Below the pieces are notes generated by a model. It did no database searches. It saw only the letters and a program-made list of their open reading frames with translations, and was not told the DNA's origin. The position numbers were made by a program, and so were the translations under genes. From TMP-86 sp964247385 (GTDB taxonomy: Bacteria; Pseudomonadota; Gammaproteobacteria; Steroidobacterales; Steroidobacteraceae), in contig CAXTUB010000002.1 of the NCBI GenBank assembly GCA_964247385.1, forward strand, positions 124,001 through 188,000: DNA of 64,000 nt. The letters run 5' to 3'. This document shows, piece by piece, positions 49,423 through 58,253 of this stretch (position 1 is the first letter of the stretch; the number at the start of each line of letters is the position of its first letter).

Positions 49423-49896
49423 TTGGAGGATGCGGAGGCGACCGAGCGATTGGGCGCTCGACTGGCGACTGCCATGCCGCCGCCTCAGACAAGAGCCACA
49501 GTTTTCTTGCACGGCGAATTGGGCGCGGGCAAGAGCGCGCTGGTGCGGGCGATTCTCGTCGCGCTCGGAGTCAAGCGACGTGTCGGTAGTCCAACCTACA
49601 CGTTGGTGGAGACCTATGACACCGAGCGACTCCAGATCGTGCATGTGGACCTTTACCGCATCCGCACGCGTTATGAGATTGATGAATTGGACCTGTGGGA
49701 GCTGCCCGAAGCGCCCGCGCTGCTCTTGTGTGAATGGGCGGAGCGGGGCGAGGCCAGCCTACCCTCGCCCGATCTCAGAATTTCGCTGCTCCATCAGACC
49801 ACGGGCCGCCACTTCACCGCGCAATTCGAGAGCCGCTTTGGCGCTCGATGGCTGGAACAGCTCCAAACCGCGGTGCGCACCTCACCCATTGGTTGA
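49423..49896 (+). CDS. tsaE: tRNA threonylcarbamoyladenosine biosynthesis ATPase TsaE
   Basis: 157 residues if started at the TTG at 49423, two bases after the nnr stop (another in-frame TTG lies at 49396). An ATG at 49474 would lose conserved N-terminal residues (EDAEATERLGARLA). Walker A is GELGAGKS; SPTYTLVETYD, HVDLYRI and LLLCEWAERG are TsaE motifs. TsaE energises the TsaBDE complex that makes t6A37 on ANN-decoding tRNAs. Similar length to E. coli TsaE (153 aa). Confidence 0.92.
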   Translation: MEDAEATERLGARLATAMPPPQTRATVFLHGELGAGKSALVRAILVALGVKRRVGSPTYTLVETYDTERLQIVHVDLYRIRTRYEIDELDLWELPEAPALLLCEWAERGEASLPSPDLRISLLHQTTGRHFTAQFESRFGARWLEQLQTAVRTSPIG

Positions 49897-49957
49897 TAGA
49901 TTTCCCGTAAGCCCGTCATTTTCTTGAATCGAGATGGCGCACGTAGTTAAATAGCGC

Positions 49958-51253
49958 ATGCGCAACGCATGGGCGCTTTGTGGGTTATTGGCGTGCTGCA
50001 TGCAAGCCGCTCAGGCGCAAGACCGCATTGTCGAGCTGCGCAGTGTGGAAGTATTGGCTCGAGCCGAAAAGACGCAGCTCGTCATCCGCGCATCGCGCCG
50101 CCTTTCGCTCAGGGCGGAGTCGCTGAAGTCTCCCGACCGGTTGGTGCTCGATCTGCGCAATGCGAAGCCGCGTAAAGGCCTGACCACCCGCGTCTCCGGA
50201 GGCGGCGGCATTCAGCAAGTGCGCATTGGCCGATGGCGCGGCTCGGACGTGCGCATTGTGGTCGATCTGCGCCGTCCGATGCGTAGCCGGCGCGCGCTGA
50301 GTCAGCTCGATGACGGAACGTTTGTGTTGAGCATCGATTTTGCGCCGGCGGGCACGGGCGATGCGCAGTTCGCGGGCGCGAGAAGGTCAGAAGCGGGCTC
50401 GAATTCCGCGGCGGCCGCTCCGAATTCGCGTGCTGCATCGGCCGTCGCACCGGTTGCGAGCGCAATTGCGACCGCGCCGACCGCGCAAGTCATCCCGCAC
50501 GCTCCACTGGCGGGCCGCAGTTTGGTGATCGCCGTCGATGCAGGCCATGGCGGTGAGGATCCCGGCGCGACCGGGGCCAACGGTACTCGCGAGAAGAATG
50601 TGGTGCTCGAAATCGCCCGCGCACTGGCGCGGCAGATCGATGCCGAGCCCGGCATGAAAGCGGTGTTGACGCGTGATGGAGATTATTTCGTGCCGCTGCG
50701 CGAGCGCATGATGCGCGCGCGGCGCAAACAAGCCGATTTGTTCGTCTCCATCCATGCAGATTCGATTCGGGACCGCGGCGTCTCGGGCGCATCGGTTTAT
50801 ACACTGTCCTCACGCGGCGCGAGCGATGAGGCGGCTCGTTGGCTCGCTGAACGCGAAAACGCGGCAGACTTCGTGGGCGGAGTCAGGCTCGATGCAAAGA
50901 ATGACGTGTTGGCCTCGGTGCTCCTCGACCTGTCGCAAACCGCGGCGCTGAGCGCAAGCCAGACTGCCGCTGCGCGTGTGCTTCGCAGCTTGGACCGAAT
51001 TGGCTCGATTCGAAAACCGCGCGTTCAACAGGCAGGTTTCATGGTGCTCAAGTCGCCTGACATTCCGTCGATGCTGGTCGAGACCGCGTACATTTCGAAC
51101 CTTGCGGAGGAACGCCGGCTGAGCGATCCTGCCTATCAGCAGAAAATCGCGGCGGCCGTCAGCGCCGGTATACGCGAATATTTTTATTCGAACCCGCCGC
51201 CGGGCACGCGCATGGCGCAGCTCGTGAATCAGTCGCGCCGTTCCGGCGGCTGA
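49958..51253 (+). CDS. amiC: N-acetylmuramoyl-L-alanine amidase (AmiC-type)
   Basis: A 431-residue periplasmic amidase. Residues 1-20 form a signal peptide (MRNAWALCGLLACCMQAAQA). An AMIN domain (about 25-130) targets the septum, then an Ala/Pro-rich linker, then the Amidase_3 domain. Zinc ligands are His197 (DAGHGGEDPG), Glu212 (TREKNVVLE) and His266 (FVSIHADS), with the catalytic Glu in MLVETAYISN. It cleaves the peptide stem from septal peptidoglycan during daughter-cell separation. It follows tsaE and precedes mutL as in most gammaproteobacteria. Confidence 0.93.
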   Translation: MRNAWALCGLLACCMQAAQAQDRIVELRSVEVLARAEKTQLVIRASRRLSLRAESLKSPDRLVLDLRNAKPRKGLTTRVSGGGGIQQVRIGRWRGSDVRIVVDLRRPMRSRRALSQLDDGTFVLSIDFAPAGTGDAQFAGARRSEAGSNSAAAAPNSRAASAVAPVASAIATAPTAQVIPHAPLAGRSLVIAVDAGHGGEDPGATGANGTREKNVVLEIARALARQIDAEPGMKAVLTRDGDYFVPLRERMMRARRKQADLFVSIHADSIRDRGVSGASVYTLSSRGASDEAARWLAERENAADFVGGVRLDAKNDVLASVLLDLSQTAALSASQTAAARVLRSLDRIGSIRKPRVQQAGFMVLKSPDIPSMLVETAYISNLAEERRLSDPAYQQKIAAAVSAGIREYFYSNPPPGTRMAQLVNQSRRSGG

Positions 51254-51367
51254 ACCGCCGTGTGATCGAGCGCTCGCATGTGGGCATGCGAGTCCCGTGG
51301 TACCGAGCGATTCGTATCGGCGGTGCCGTGCACCGTACCTGGCGCCAACTCGGCATATCATTGAGTC

Positions 51368-53143
51368 GTGCCCATCCGTTCTCTCCCGCCGGAGCTTATT
51401 CAGCAGATCGCTGCGGGCGAGGTCATTGAGCGGCCGGCATCGGCGGTCAAGGAGTTGGTCGAAAACGCGTTGGATGCGGGTGCGACGCGTATCGATGTGG
51501 ATGTGGAGCGAGGCGGAACGGCGCTCATCCGCATTCGCGACAATGGCATCGGCATTCCGGCGCAGGACTTGGTGCTGGCGTGCTCGCCGCATGCCACCAG
51601 CAAAATTAGCGCTGCGGCGGATCTCGACCATGTCGCTACGCTGGGCTTTCGCGGCGAAGCGTTGGCGAGCATCGCATCGGTGGCGGGCCTTTGCGTCATC
51701 TCACGCACGGCGGATTCTGCGCATGCGTGGAGAGTAGAGGCCGCCGGCCGAAACGTGTCCGCTCCACAGCCCGCCGCGCTCGAGCGCGGCACTTGCGTGG
51801 AGGTGCGTGACCTTTTCGGCGCCGTGCCGGCGCGGCGCAAATTCTTGCGCAGCGAATCCACCGAGCTCATGCTTATTTCGCGCTGGCTCGAGCGCCTCGC
51901 CCTGTCGCGATTCGAAACGGGATTCTCACTGACCCACGACGCGGAGCTGCGCTGGCGATTCGCAGTGGCATGCGACGAGGCGTCGCGCGTCGAGCGCATT
52001 GCGCAAATTTGCGGCGCGGAATTCTCGCGGCAAAGTTTGCCGGTGGAACATCGAGCCGCCGGACTGGAAATCAGCGGCTGGATTTCCCGGCCCACGTTTT
52101 CGCGCGCGCAACCCGATCTTCAGTATGTGTATGTCAACGGGCGCTATGTGCGCGACCGCCTTTTGACGAGCGCCGTGCGCGTGGCGTTTCGAGAGGTGCT
52201 GTACGGCGGCCGCCATCCCGCGTTCGTTTTATATCTTTCCATCGATCCCGAACGCGTGGATGTGAATGCGCATCCACAGAAGATCGAGCTGCGCTTTCGC
52301 GAGCCGGGCCGTGTGCACGACGAGTTGACGCATGCCGTTGCGGCCGCGCTCGCAAAATCGCGGCCGGGACCGCAAGTCTCCGGCAGCGCCGGCGGCCATT
52401 GGCTCAGCGCTGCATTCAACTATGCCTCGCCGCTGAGCCGACACGAGCCGGTCGAGCTCGACCGGCGCGGCCCAACCTTCTTCGCCCGCGATGCAAATGA
52501 TTCGTTTGCGACGTCCATCGCCGCAGCGGACGCCACGGCCACCTCTGATGATTTCGGCGCGCAGGCTCCGCTGGGTCACGCCATCGCGCAACTGCACGGG
52601 ATTTATGTCGTGGCGCAAAGCGCGGACTCATTGGTGATCGTGGATATGCACGCCGCGCACGAGCGAATTTTATATGAGCGCATCAAACGTCTTCTCTCCG
52701 GAGAGGTCGGCGCGCAGTCCCTGCTCCTGCCGCGCCAGCTCGAGCTAGCGCGCGGCGCCGCCGACGCGCTCGAGGACCATGCCGCCGAGCTCGAGGAGCT
52801 GGGCTTCGCAATCGAGCGGCGTGGGCCGGAGTCGATCTCGCTGCTCTCGATGCCGGCGATTTTGACACGCGAGAATATCGATGCGCTGCTGAGCGATGTC
52901 GCGAGCGACTTGCGTGAGCATGGCGCATCGCGTCGTGTCCGCGCCGCCATCGATGCGTGCTTGGGCAATGCGGCGTGCCGCTCCGCAGTGCGCGCGAATC
53001 GCGCTTTGAGCATCGTGGAAATGAATGCGCTGCTGCGCGAGATGGAGCGCACACCGCGCGCGGACCAATGCAACCATGGGCGGCCGACGTGGCTTCGGCT
53101 TTCGCTCTCGCAGCTCGATCAGCTGTTCCTCCGCGGGCGCTAG
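51368..53143 (+). CDS. mutL: DNA mismatch repair protein MutL
   Basis: A 591-residue protein with a GTG start at 51368 (PIRSLPPELIQQIAAGEVIERP). The GHKL ATPase motifs are VKELVENALDAGA, RIRDNGIGIP, and ATLGFRGEALASI. The C-terminal domain retains the endonuclease-type motif DMHAAHERILYE (Asp426, His428, Glu432, Glu437) and CNHGRP, which E. coli MutL lacks but Pseudomonas-like MutL has. It therefore probably nicks DNA itself. It acts with MutS in methyl-independent or nick-directed repair. Confidence 0.95.
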   Translation: MPIRSLPPELIQQIAAGEVIERPASAVKELVENALDAGATRIDVDVERGGTALIRIRDNGIGIPAQDLVLACSPHATSKISAAADLDHVATLGFRGEALASIASVAGLCVISRTADSAHAWRVEAAGRNVSAPQPAALERGTCVEVRDLFGAVPARRKFLRSESTELMLISRWLERLALSRFETGFSLTHDAELRWRFAVACDEASRVERIAQICGAEFSRQSLPVEHRAAGLEISGWISRPTFSRAQPDLQYVYVNGRYVRDRLLTSAVRVAFREVLYGGRHPAFVLYLSIDPERVDVNAHPQKIELRFREPGRVHDELTHAVAAALAKSRPGPQVSGSAGGHWLSAAFNYASPLSRHEPVELDRRGPTFFARDANDSFATSIAAADATATSDDFGAQAPLGHAIAQLHGIYVVAQSADSLVIVDMHAAHERILYERIKRLLSGEVGAQSLLLPRQLELARGAADALEDHAAELEELGFAIERRGPESISLLSMPAILTRENIDALLSDVASDLREHGASRRVRAAIDACLGNAACRSAVRANRALSIVEMNALLREMERTPRADQCNHGRPTWLRLSLSQLDQLFLRGR

Positions 53144-53166
53144 CGAGCGCTTATTTGCAGGCTCGC

Positions 53167-54188
53167 GTGACAGACCGGGCGCCGACGGGGCTAGCGCGGC
53201 GCCGTATCATTTGCATCAAGGGCCCGACCGGCGCGGGTAAGTCGGCTGCGGCGCTCGAGCTCGCATCTCACGGAGGCTTCGAGATCGTGAGCGTTGACTC
53301 CGCCATGATTTATCGCGGCATGGATGTCGGTACGGCCAAGCCGACCGCGCAGGAGCGGGCGCGTGTGATCCATCACGGCATCGACATCCGCGATCCGGCG
53401 GAGCATTACTCGGTGGGCGATTTCCTGTTCGATCTGCCGCCGCTGCTCGAGGACATCTGGCGGCGCGGCCGCGAGCCTCTGCTCGTCGGAGGCACGATGA
53501 TGTATTTCAACGCGCTGAAGCATGGGCTTGCTCGACTGCCGGCGCGAGACGCGGCGATTCGCGCGCGCCTCGCAGGGCGCGCCGGGGGGGGGGGGTGGGC
53601 CCCCGTGCCTCAAGAGCGCGAGCCGGGGCGCTCGGCGCGCCCCTCGCGGCGCGCGCCGGGGAGGCGGGTTGGCCCGCGTTGCATCAAGAGCTCGAGCACA
53701 TCGACCCTGTCTCTGCTGCACGCATCCGGCCTCACGATGCGCAGCGGATTCAACGCGCGCTCGAAGTGCACGCGCTGACGGGCCGCACCTGGTCCGCGCT
53801 GACCGCCGAAACCCCTGCACCGCTTGCCGATGCCGAGTGGTTGGAGTTCATCGTTTGCCCGCCGCGACGCGATGCACTTCATCGACGCATTGAGATCCGT
53901 TTGCGCACGATGATGGAACAAGGTTTTTTGCGTGAGGTGCAAACCCTCTACGAGCGCGGCGATCTGACCCCTGAGCATGCCTCGATGCGCGCCGTCGGAT
54001 ATCGCCAATTGTGGCGGCACTTGGCCGGCGAAGAGACGTTGGAGGCTGCGGTGCTGCGCGCTGCCGCCGCCACGCGCCAGCTCGCCAAGCGTCAGCTGAC
54101 TTGGCTGCGAAGGGATGCGGGCGCTCAATGGTTGTCAGCGGAACCTTTTGCGAACGCAGCTGTAATATTTGCACGTGTTCACCGTTAA
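53167..54188 (+). pseudogene. miaA: tRNA dimethylallyltransferase MiaA, frame disrupted by a 74-bp imperfect duplication
   Basis: Starting at the GTG at 53167, the N-terminal part is normal: IICIKGPTGAGKSAAALELA (P-loop), SVDSAMIYRGMDVGTAKPT and GGTMMYFNALKHGLARLP. Near 53585 the frame breaks. The MiaA C-terminal part (AGWPALHQELEHIDPVSAAR to ATRQLAKRQLTWLRRD) continues in the +2 frame up to 54188. Two similar segments about 74 bp apart (start 53568 and 53642) encode RAGGGGWAPVPQERE and RAGEAGWPALHQELE, and the first contains 12 consecutive G. Removing 74 bases restores a 315-residue MiaA, close to the 316 of E. coli. So it may be intact in the real genome. MiaA puts dimethylallyl on tRNA A37. 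Confidence 0.8.
53568..53716. repeat. Imperfect 74-bp tandem duplication with a G12 run inside miaA
   Basis: Copy 1 (about 53568-53641) and copy 2 (about 53642-53716) align, with landmarks such as CCTCGC, GCGCGCCGGGG and CAAGAGC repeating 74 bases apart. Copy 1 is degraded by an unbroken run of 12 G (53584-53595). Copy 2 encodes the conserved MiaA residues. Confidence 0.75.
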
Positions 54189-54312
54189 AATTTGATCGAC
54201 GCTTTGCCATAACGCGCTTGGCGGCGTGTTAGCATGCGAGAAACTCGGCCTCTCGATCGGTGCCGATTTTGCGTGGCATGGAAGCGTCGCGGCAGATGTC
54301 AGATCGAACAAT

Positions 54313-54318
54313 AAGGAG
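54313..54318 (+). promoter_or_regulatory. Strong ribosome binding site of hfq
   Basis: AAGGAG with a five-base spacer precedes the hfq ATG at 54324 and fixes that start. Most genes of this cluster lack a comparable site. Confidence 0.75.
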
Positions 54319-54323
54319 CATCC

Positions 54324-54581
54324 ATGGCCCGCGGCCAGTCTCTGCAGGATCCGTTTCTCAATGCGTTGCGCAAAGAGCGAATTCCCGTTTCGATTTATCT
54401 CGTCAATGGCATCAAGCTACAGGGTCAGATCGACTCGTTCGATCAATTCGTCGTGCTCCTGCGCAACAGCGTGAGTCAGATGGTGTACAAGCATGCCATC
54501 TCGACGGTCGTGCCCGCGCGCAACGTCCGCTTGCCAACCGACGAAGACGACGAAGTGCCGGAAAGCGCTGCGGTGGAATGA
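54324..54581 (+). CDS. hfq: RNA chaperone Hfq
   Basis: An 85-residue Sm-like protein. MARGQSLQDPFLNALRKERI leads into Sm1 (VSIYLVNGIKLQGQIDSFDQFVVLLRN) and Sm2 (QMVYKHAISTVVPARNV), with Tyr and Lys/His of the RNA-binding YKHA motif. The C-terminal tail is short and acidic. It promotes pairing of small RNAs with mRNAs. It sits between miaA and hflX as in all gammaproteobacteria. Confidence 0.97.
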   Translation: MARGQSLQDPFLNALRKERIPVSIYLVNGIKLQGQIDSFDQFVVLLRNSVSQMVYKHAISTVVPARNVRLPTDEDDEVPESAAVE

Positions 54582-54606
54582 GCTCGGAAGTGGTGCTCGA
54601 CAGCAT

Positions 54607-55911
54607 TTGAACTCGATCCTTCGAGTTCCAGAGCGCTCGCTCCTCGTTAGAGTCCAGTTGGGCCGCCCAATCGAGCAAGCCGAGCTCGATGAGTTTGACG
54701 CGTTGGCTCGCTCCGCACTGACTCAACCCATCGATTGGGTGGTGGGGTCACGCTCACGCCCTGATCCGAAAACATTCATAGGTTCTGGCAAAGCGGCGGA
54801 GGTCGCGGCGCGGGTCGACGCGGAAAAGATCGAAGTGGTGTTGGTCGATCACGCGCTGAGCCCAAGTCAGGAACGCAATCTGGAAGATGTGTGCAAGTGT
54901 CGAGTTTTAGATCGTAACGGTTTGATTTTGGATATTTTCTCTCAAAGAGCTCGAAGTTTCGAAGGGCAGTTGCAAGTCGAGCTTGCGCAACTCACTCATT
55001 TGTCGACACGTCTCGTTCGGGGCTGGACTCACCTCGAGCGTCAGAAGGGCGGCATCGGTCTTCGCGGGCCGGGAGAGACGCAGCTGGAGACTGACCGTCG
55101 CCTCATCGGCAAGAGAATTCGCACGCTGAAAGGCCGTCTGGAAAAACTACAGAGGCAACGCGAGACCGGCCGGCACGTGCGCAAGGCGAAGCCCGTGCCC
55201 ATGGTGGCGCTCGTCGGATATACCAATGCCGGTAAGAGCACACTGTTCAATGCCCTGACGGGTGCCGATGCGTATGTCGCCGATCAGTTGTTTGCAACAC
55301 TCGACCCGACCGTCCGCCAACTCGTATTGCCCGATTTCGGACAGGCTGCGCTGGCGGATACGGTGGGTTTCGTGCGCGATCTGCCGCACGAGTTGGTCGC
55401 CGCATTCCGATCGACTCTGCAGGAGGCTCGCGAAGCAGACTTGCTGCTGCACGTGGTCGATGCAGCCGATGCGCGGCGCGGCGAACACATCGAGGCCGTG
55501 CGCGCGGTGCTCAAGACCATTGGCGCCGATCACGTGCCGGAGCTTCTGGTAATGAATAAGATCGACCGCACATCAGATCCCGCGCGCTCGACGCCTGTGA
55601 GCGACGGCTCCGCGCGGCAGGCTTGGGTCTCCGCGGCGACCGGGGCAGGCCTTAAGGAATTGCGCGGCGCCATCGGTCAAATGTTGTTTCGCTCACTCGT
55701 CAATCACTCGGTGCATGTGACGCTTGCGAACGCGGCCATTCGCTCGCAGTTGTTTCAACGCGATGCGATCAAGGGCGAGCGTGTTCGCGACGATGGCAGC
55801 TGGGAGCTCGATGTGAGAATGTCCGCCGAGGATTTTGCGCAGTTGACGAAGCGCGAAGGCGTAACGGATCTTGGGGAGTTGCGCGAGCAGCCCGCGCGGC
55901 GTGTGGCCTGA
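54607..55911 (+). CDS. hflX: Ribosome-associated GTPase HflX
   Basis: A 434-residue GTPase from a TTG at 54607; no ATG/GTG fits the conserved start (VPERSLLVRVQLGRP). The N-terminal HflX domain includes VLVDHALSPSQERNLE and DRNGLILDIFSQRARS. The Gly-rich linker region KGGIGLRGPGETQLETDRR is diagnostic. The G domain has GYTNAGKST (G1), LADTVGFV (G3) and NKID (G4). HflX rescues or splits stalled ribosomes, for example after heat or antibiotic stress. It is 25 bases downstream of hfq. Confidence 0.94.
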   Translation: MNSILRVPERSLLVRVQLGRPIEQAELDEFDALARSALTQPIDWVVGSRSRPDPKTFIGSGKAAEVAARVDAEKIEVVLVDHALSPSQERNLEDVCKCRVLDRNGLILDIFSQRARSFEGQLQVELAQLTHLSTRLVRGWTHLERQKGGIGLRGPGETQLETDRRLIGKRIRTLKGRLEKLQRQRETGRHVRKAKPVPMVALVGYTNAGKSTLFNALTGADAYVADQLFATLDPTVRQLVLPDFGQAALADTVGFVRDLPHELVAAFRSTLQEAREADLLLHVVDAADARRGEHIEAVRAVLKTIGADHVPELLVMNKIDRTSDPARSTPVSDGSARQAWVSAATGAGLKELRGAIGQMLFRSLVNHSVHVTLANAAIRSQLFQRDAIKGERVRDDGSWELDVRMSAEDFAQLTKREGVTDLGELREQPARRVA

Positions 55912-56034
55912 AATTTCACGCGACGTGCAACCGGGCCATGCGCATCCAGGGCTCACCGCTGCGCGCGCTTCTGACGAACCTCGAGATATTTATCGGTCAC
56001 GATACTAGAATGCGCGCTTTTGCAGCGGCGGCCT

Positions 56035-57153
56035 ATGGCATGGAATGAACCTGGCGGCGATAAGCGCAACCCGTGGAATCGCCCGTCATCATCACAAAGC
56101 GACCTGGATGAAGTGCTGCGCAACTTGCAGCGGCGCATCGCGGGCATTTTTCGTTTCGGCGGCGCGGGCAACGGCAAACCTGCCGGCTCGGGTTTGGGGT
56201 ATGGCGGTGTGCTCGTGCTGCTCGCCGCCATCTGGCTCGCGACCGGCGTCTATGGAGTCGACGCGCAGGAGAAAGCCGTCATTCTGCGTTTCGGCAAATA
56301 TGTGCAGACCACCGGGCCCGGCTATAACTGGCACCTGCCTTGGCCCATCGAGCGCAAGATCATCGTCAACGTGTCACGCCAATATAGCGTGACGGACGAT
56401 GCCAGCATGCTCACCGCCGACACCAATCTGGTGGAGGTGAAGTCGGCCGTGCAGTACACGCAGCCCGATCCCATCAAATTTTTGTTTCGCGTGCGCAACA
56501 TGGATGAGACTCTCGCGCTCGTGTGCGAAAGCGCAATGCGCGAGGCCGTGGGCCAAGCCTCGCTCGATAAGGCGCTGGCGTTTGATCCTTCCATCGCCGA
56601 CCGCGCGCGCAGCATCACGCAGCGCACCCTCGATGCGTACAACACCGGCATCCGCATCCTCAGCGTCAACCTCATGGATGTGAACGTCCCCGATGCGGTG
56701 CAGGATGCGCAGCGCGACGCCATCAAGGCTGACAAAGACCGCCAACGCATTCAGCAGGAAGCGGAGCTGTATCGAAACGATGTGCTGCCTCGCGCCCGCG
56801 GCGCCGCGGCGAAGGAGCTGCAAGACGCCGAGGCGTACAAGCTGCAGGTGGTCGCACTATCGCGCGGCGAGACGGCGCGCTTCGATCAAGTGCTCGCGCA
56901 GTATCGCGAAGCGCCTGCGGTGACGCGCGAGCGCATGTATTTGGAAACCGTCGAGTCGGTGTACAAGAATTCGCGCAAAGTGCTGATCGATGCGAAGAGC
57001 GGCGGAAATGTCCTGTATCTGCCGCTCGACAAATTGCCGCTGGCCGCGCCAAGCGCATCCGCCAGCGATAACTTGACGGTCGCGCCAAGCCGCTTGCCGG
57101 AGGCTGCGCCGGCCGCCGTGGACGATCCGGCCCGCGCGCGCGGAGTGCGCTAA
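56035..57153 (+). CDS. hflK: FtsH protease modulator HflK
   Basis: A 372-residue SPFH/band-7 protein from the ATG at 56035 (MAWNEPGGDKRNPWNR). It has a cytoplasmic Gly/Pro-rich N-terminus, one transmembrane helix (VLVLLAAIWLATGVYGV, about 63-79), an SPFH domain in the periplasm and a helical C-terminal region (about 240-310). With HflC it forms a cage around FtsH and limits degradation of some membrane proteins. It overlaps hflC by one base (TAATG). Confidence 0.95.
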   Translation: MAWNEPGGDKRNPWNRPSSSQSDLDEVLRNLQRRIAGIFRFGGAGNGKPAGSGLGYGGVLVLLAAIWLATGVYGVDAQEKAVILRFGKYVQTTGPGYNWHLPWPIERKIIVNVSRQYSVTDDASMLTADTNLVEVKSAVQYTQPDPIKFLFRVRNMDETLALVCESAMREAVGQASLDKALAFDPSIADRARSITQRTLDAYNTGIRILSVNLMDVNVPDAVQDAQRDAIKADKDRQRIQQEAELYRNDVLPRARGAAAKELQDAEAYKLQVVALSRGETARFDQVLAQYREAPAVTRERMYLETVESVYKNSRKVLIDAKSGGNVLYLPLDKLPLAAPSASASDNLTVAPSRLPEAAPAAVDDPARARGVR

Positions 57154-58025
57154 TGCATAACCGGCTTCTCATCGTCGTCATTGCGTTCATCGCGGTCATT
57201 CTCATCGTGCGCGCGAGCACGTTCACGTTGAGTGAAGGACAGCTTGCGATCAAATCAGTGGGCGGGCAGATCGTCGAATCGGATTACGATCCGGGGCTTC
57301 ATTTTCGTATTCCGCTGTGGCAAAGCGTGAGCAAGTTCGACCGGCGCATCATGACGCAGCAATACCCGGCGGAGCGCTTCCTGACGCGCGAGCAGGAGCA
57401 GCTCAACGTCGATTTCTATGTGAAGTGGCGCATCGCGAATTTGCGCAGATTCTATGAGTCCACGGGCGGGACGGAAGAAGTGGCGAATGCGCGTCTGGGC
57501 GAGACCATCAAAGACAGCATCAAGAGTGTGGTCACGCAGAGGACGCTGCAGCAAGTGGTCACTGCCGACCGGGCCGAGTTCACGGGCGCCATGATGAAAA
57601 ATGCGCGGCCCGCATCCGAACAGCTCGGCGTGGAGCTCGTCGATGTGCGCATCACGAAAATCGATTTGCCGAGCCAGGTGCGCGATTCGGTGTACGAGCG
57701 CATGCGCGCGACTTTCAAGGCGCAGGCAGCCAAGCTTCGGGCAGAAGGCGTCGAGTCATCCGAGCGCATCCGGGCAGAAGCGAATAAGGACCAGACGCAG
57801 ATATTGGCCGATGCCGCACGGCAGGCCAATGAGACTCGCGGCGCGGGCGATGCCGAAGCGAGCTCCATCTATGCCAGGAGCTTTTCCAAGGACGCGGACT
57901 TTTACAGCTTTTATCGCAGCATGCAGTCATACCGTCAAAGCATCGGCCGCGACAACGACTTGCTGGTCATCTCGCCGGACAACGCGTACCTCAAATACTT
58001 GAATCAACCGAAGACTTCCAAGTAG
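57153..58025 (+). CDS. hflC: FtsH protease modulator HflC
   Basis: A 290-residue SPFH protein starting at the ATG overlapping the hflK TAA. One N-terminal membrane helix (LLIVVIAFIAVILIV) is followed by the band-7 region (GLHFRIPLWQSVSKFDRRI) and an Ala/Arg/Glu-rich coiled coil (about 180-240). It is the partner of HflK in the FtsH-regulating complex. The end, QSYRQSIGRDNDLLVISPD, is normal for HflC. Confidence 0.96.
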   Translation: MHNRLLIVVIAFIAVILIVRASTFTLSEGQLAIKSVGGQIVESDYDPGLHFRIPLWQSVSKFDRRIMTQQYPAERFLTREQEQLNVDFYVKWRIANLRRFYESTGGTEEVANARLGETIKDSIKSVVTQRTLQQVVTADRAEFTGAMMKNARPASEQLGVELVDVRITKIDLPSQVRDSVYERMRATFKAQAAKLRAEGVESSERIRAEANKDQTQILADAARQANETRGAGDAEASSIYARSFSKDADFYSFYRSMQSYRQSIGRDNDLLVISPDNAYLKYLNQPKTSK

Positions 58026-58031
58026 ACGCCG

Positions 58032-58253
58032 ATGGATTTGACGCAAGTCAGCTGGGTCGAGCTTGGACGATACTTGAGCGGCGCCTTTGCCTTGTATCTG
58101 GTGCTCGAAGGCGTGCTGCCGTTCTTGAATCCAGCGGCCGCGCAGAAGTTGATGCTGCGCATGTCGCAAATGTCGACCTCGCAGCTGCGCTGGGGCGGGC
58201 TCATCAGTATGGCCATCGGTGTGGCGCTTCTGTGGATGGCGCGTAATGGGTAG
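58032..58253 (+). CDS. DUF2065 small membrane protein (YjeT-like)
   Basis: A 73-residue protein with two predicted membrane helices (LSGAFALYLVLEGVLPFLNP and WGGLISMAIGVALLWMAR). This matches the DUF2065/YjeT family found between hflC and purA in gammaproteobacteria. Its function is unknown. Its stop overlaps the purA start. Confidence 0.9.
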   Translation: MDLTQVSWVELGRYLSGAFALYLVLEGVLPFLNPAAAQKLMLRMSQMSTSQLRWGGLISMAIGVALLWMARNG

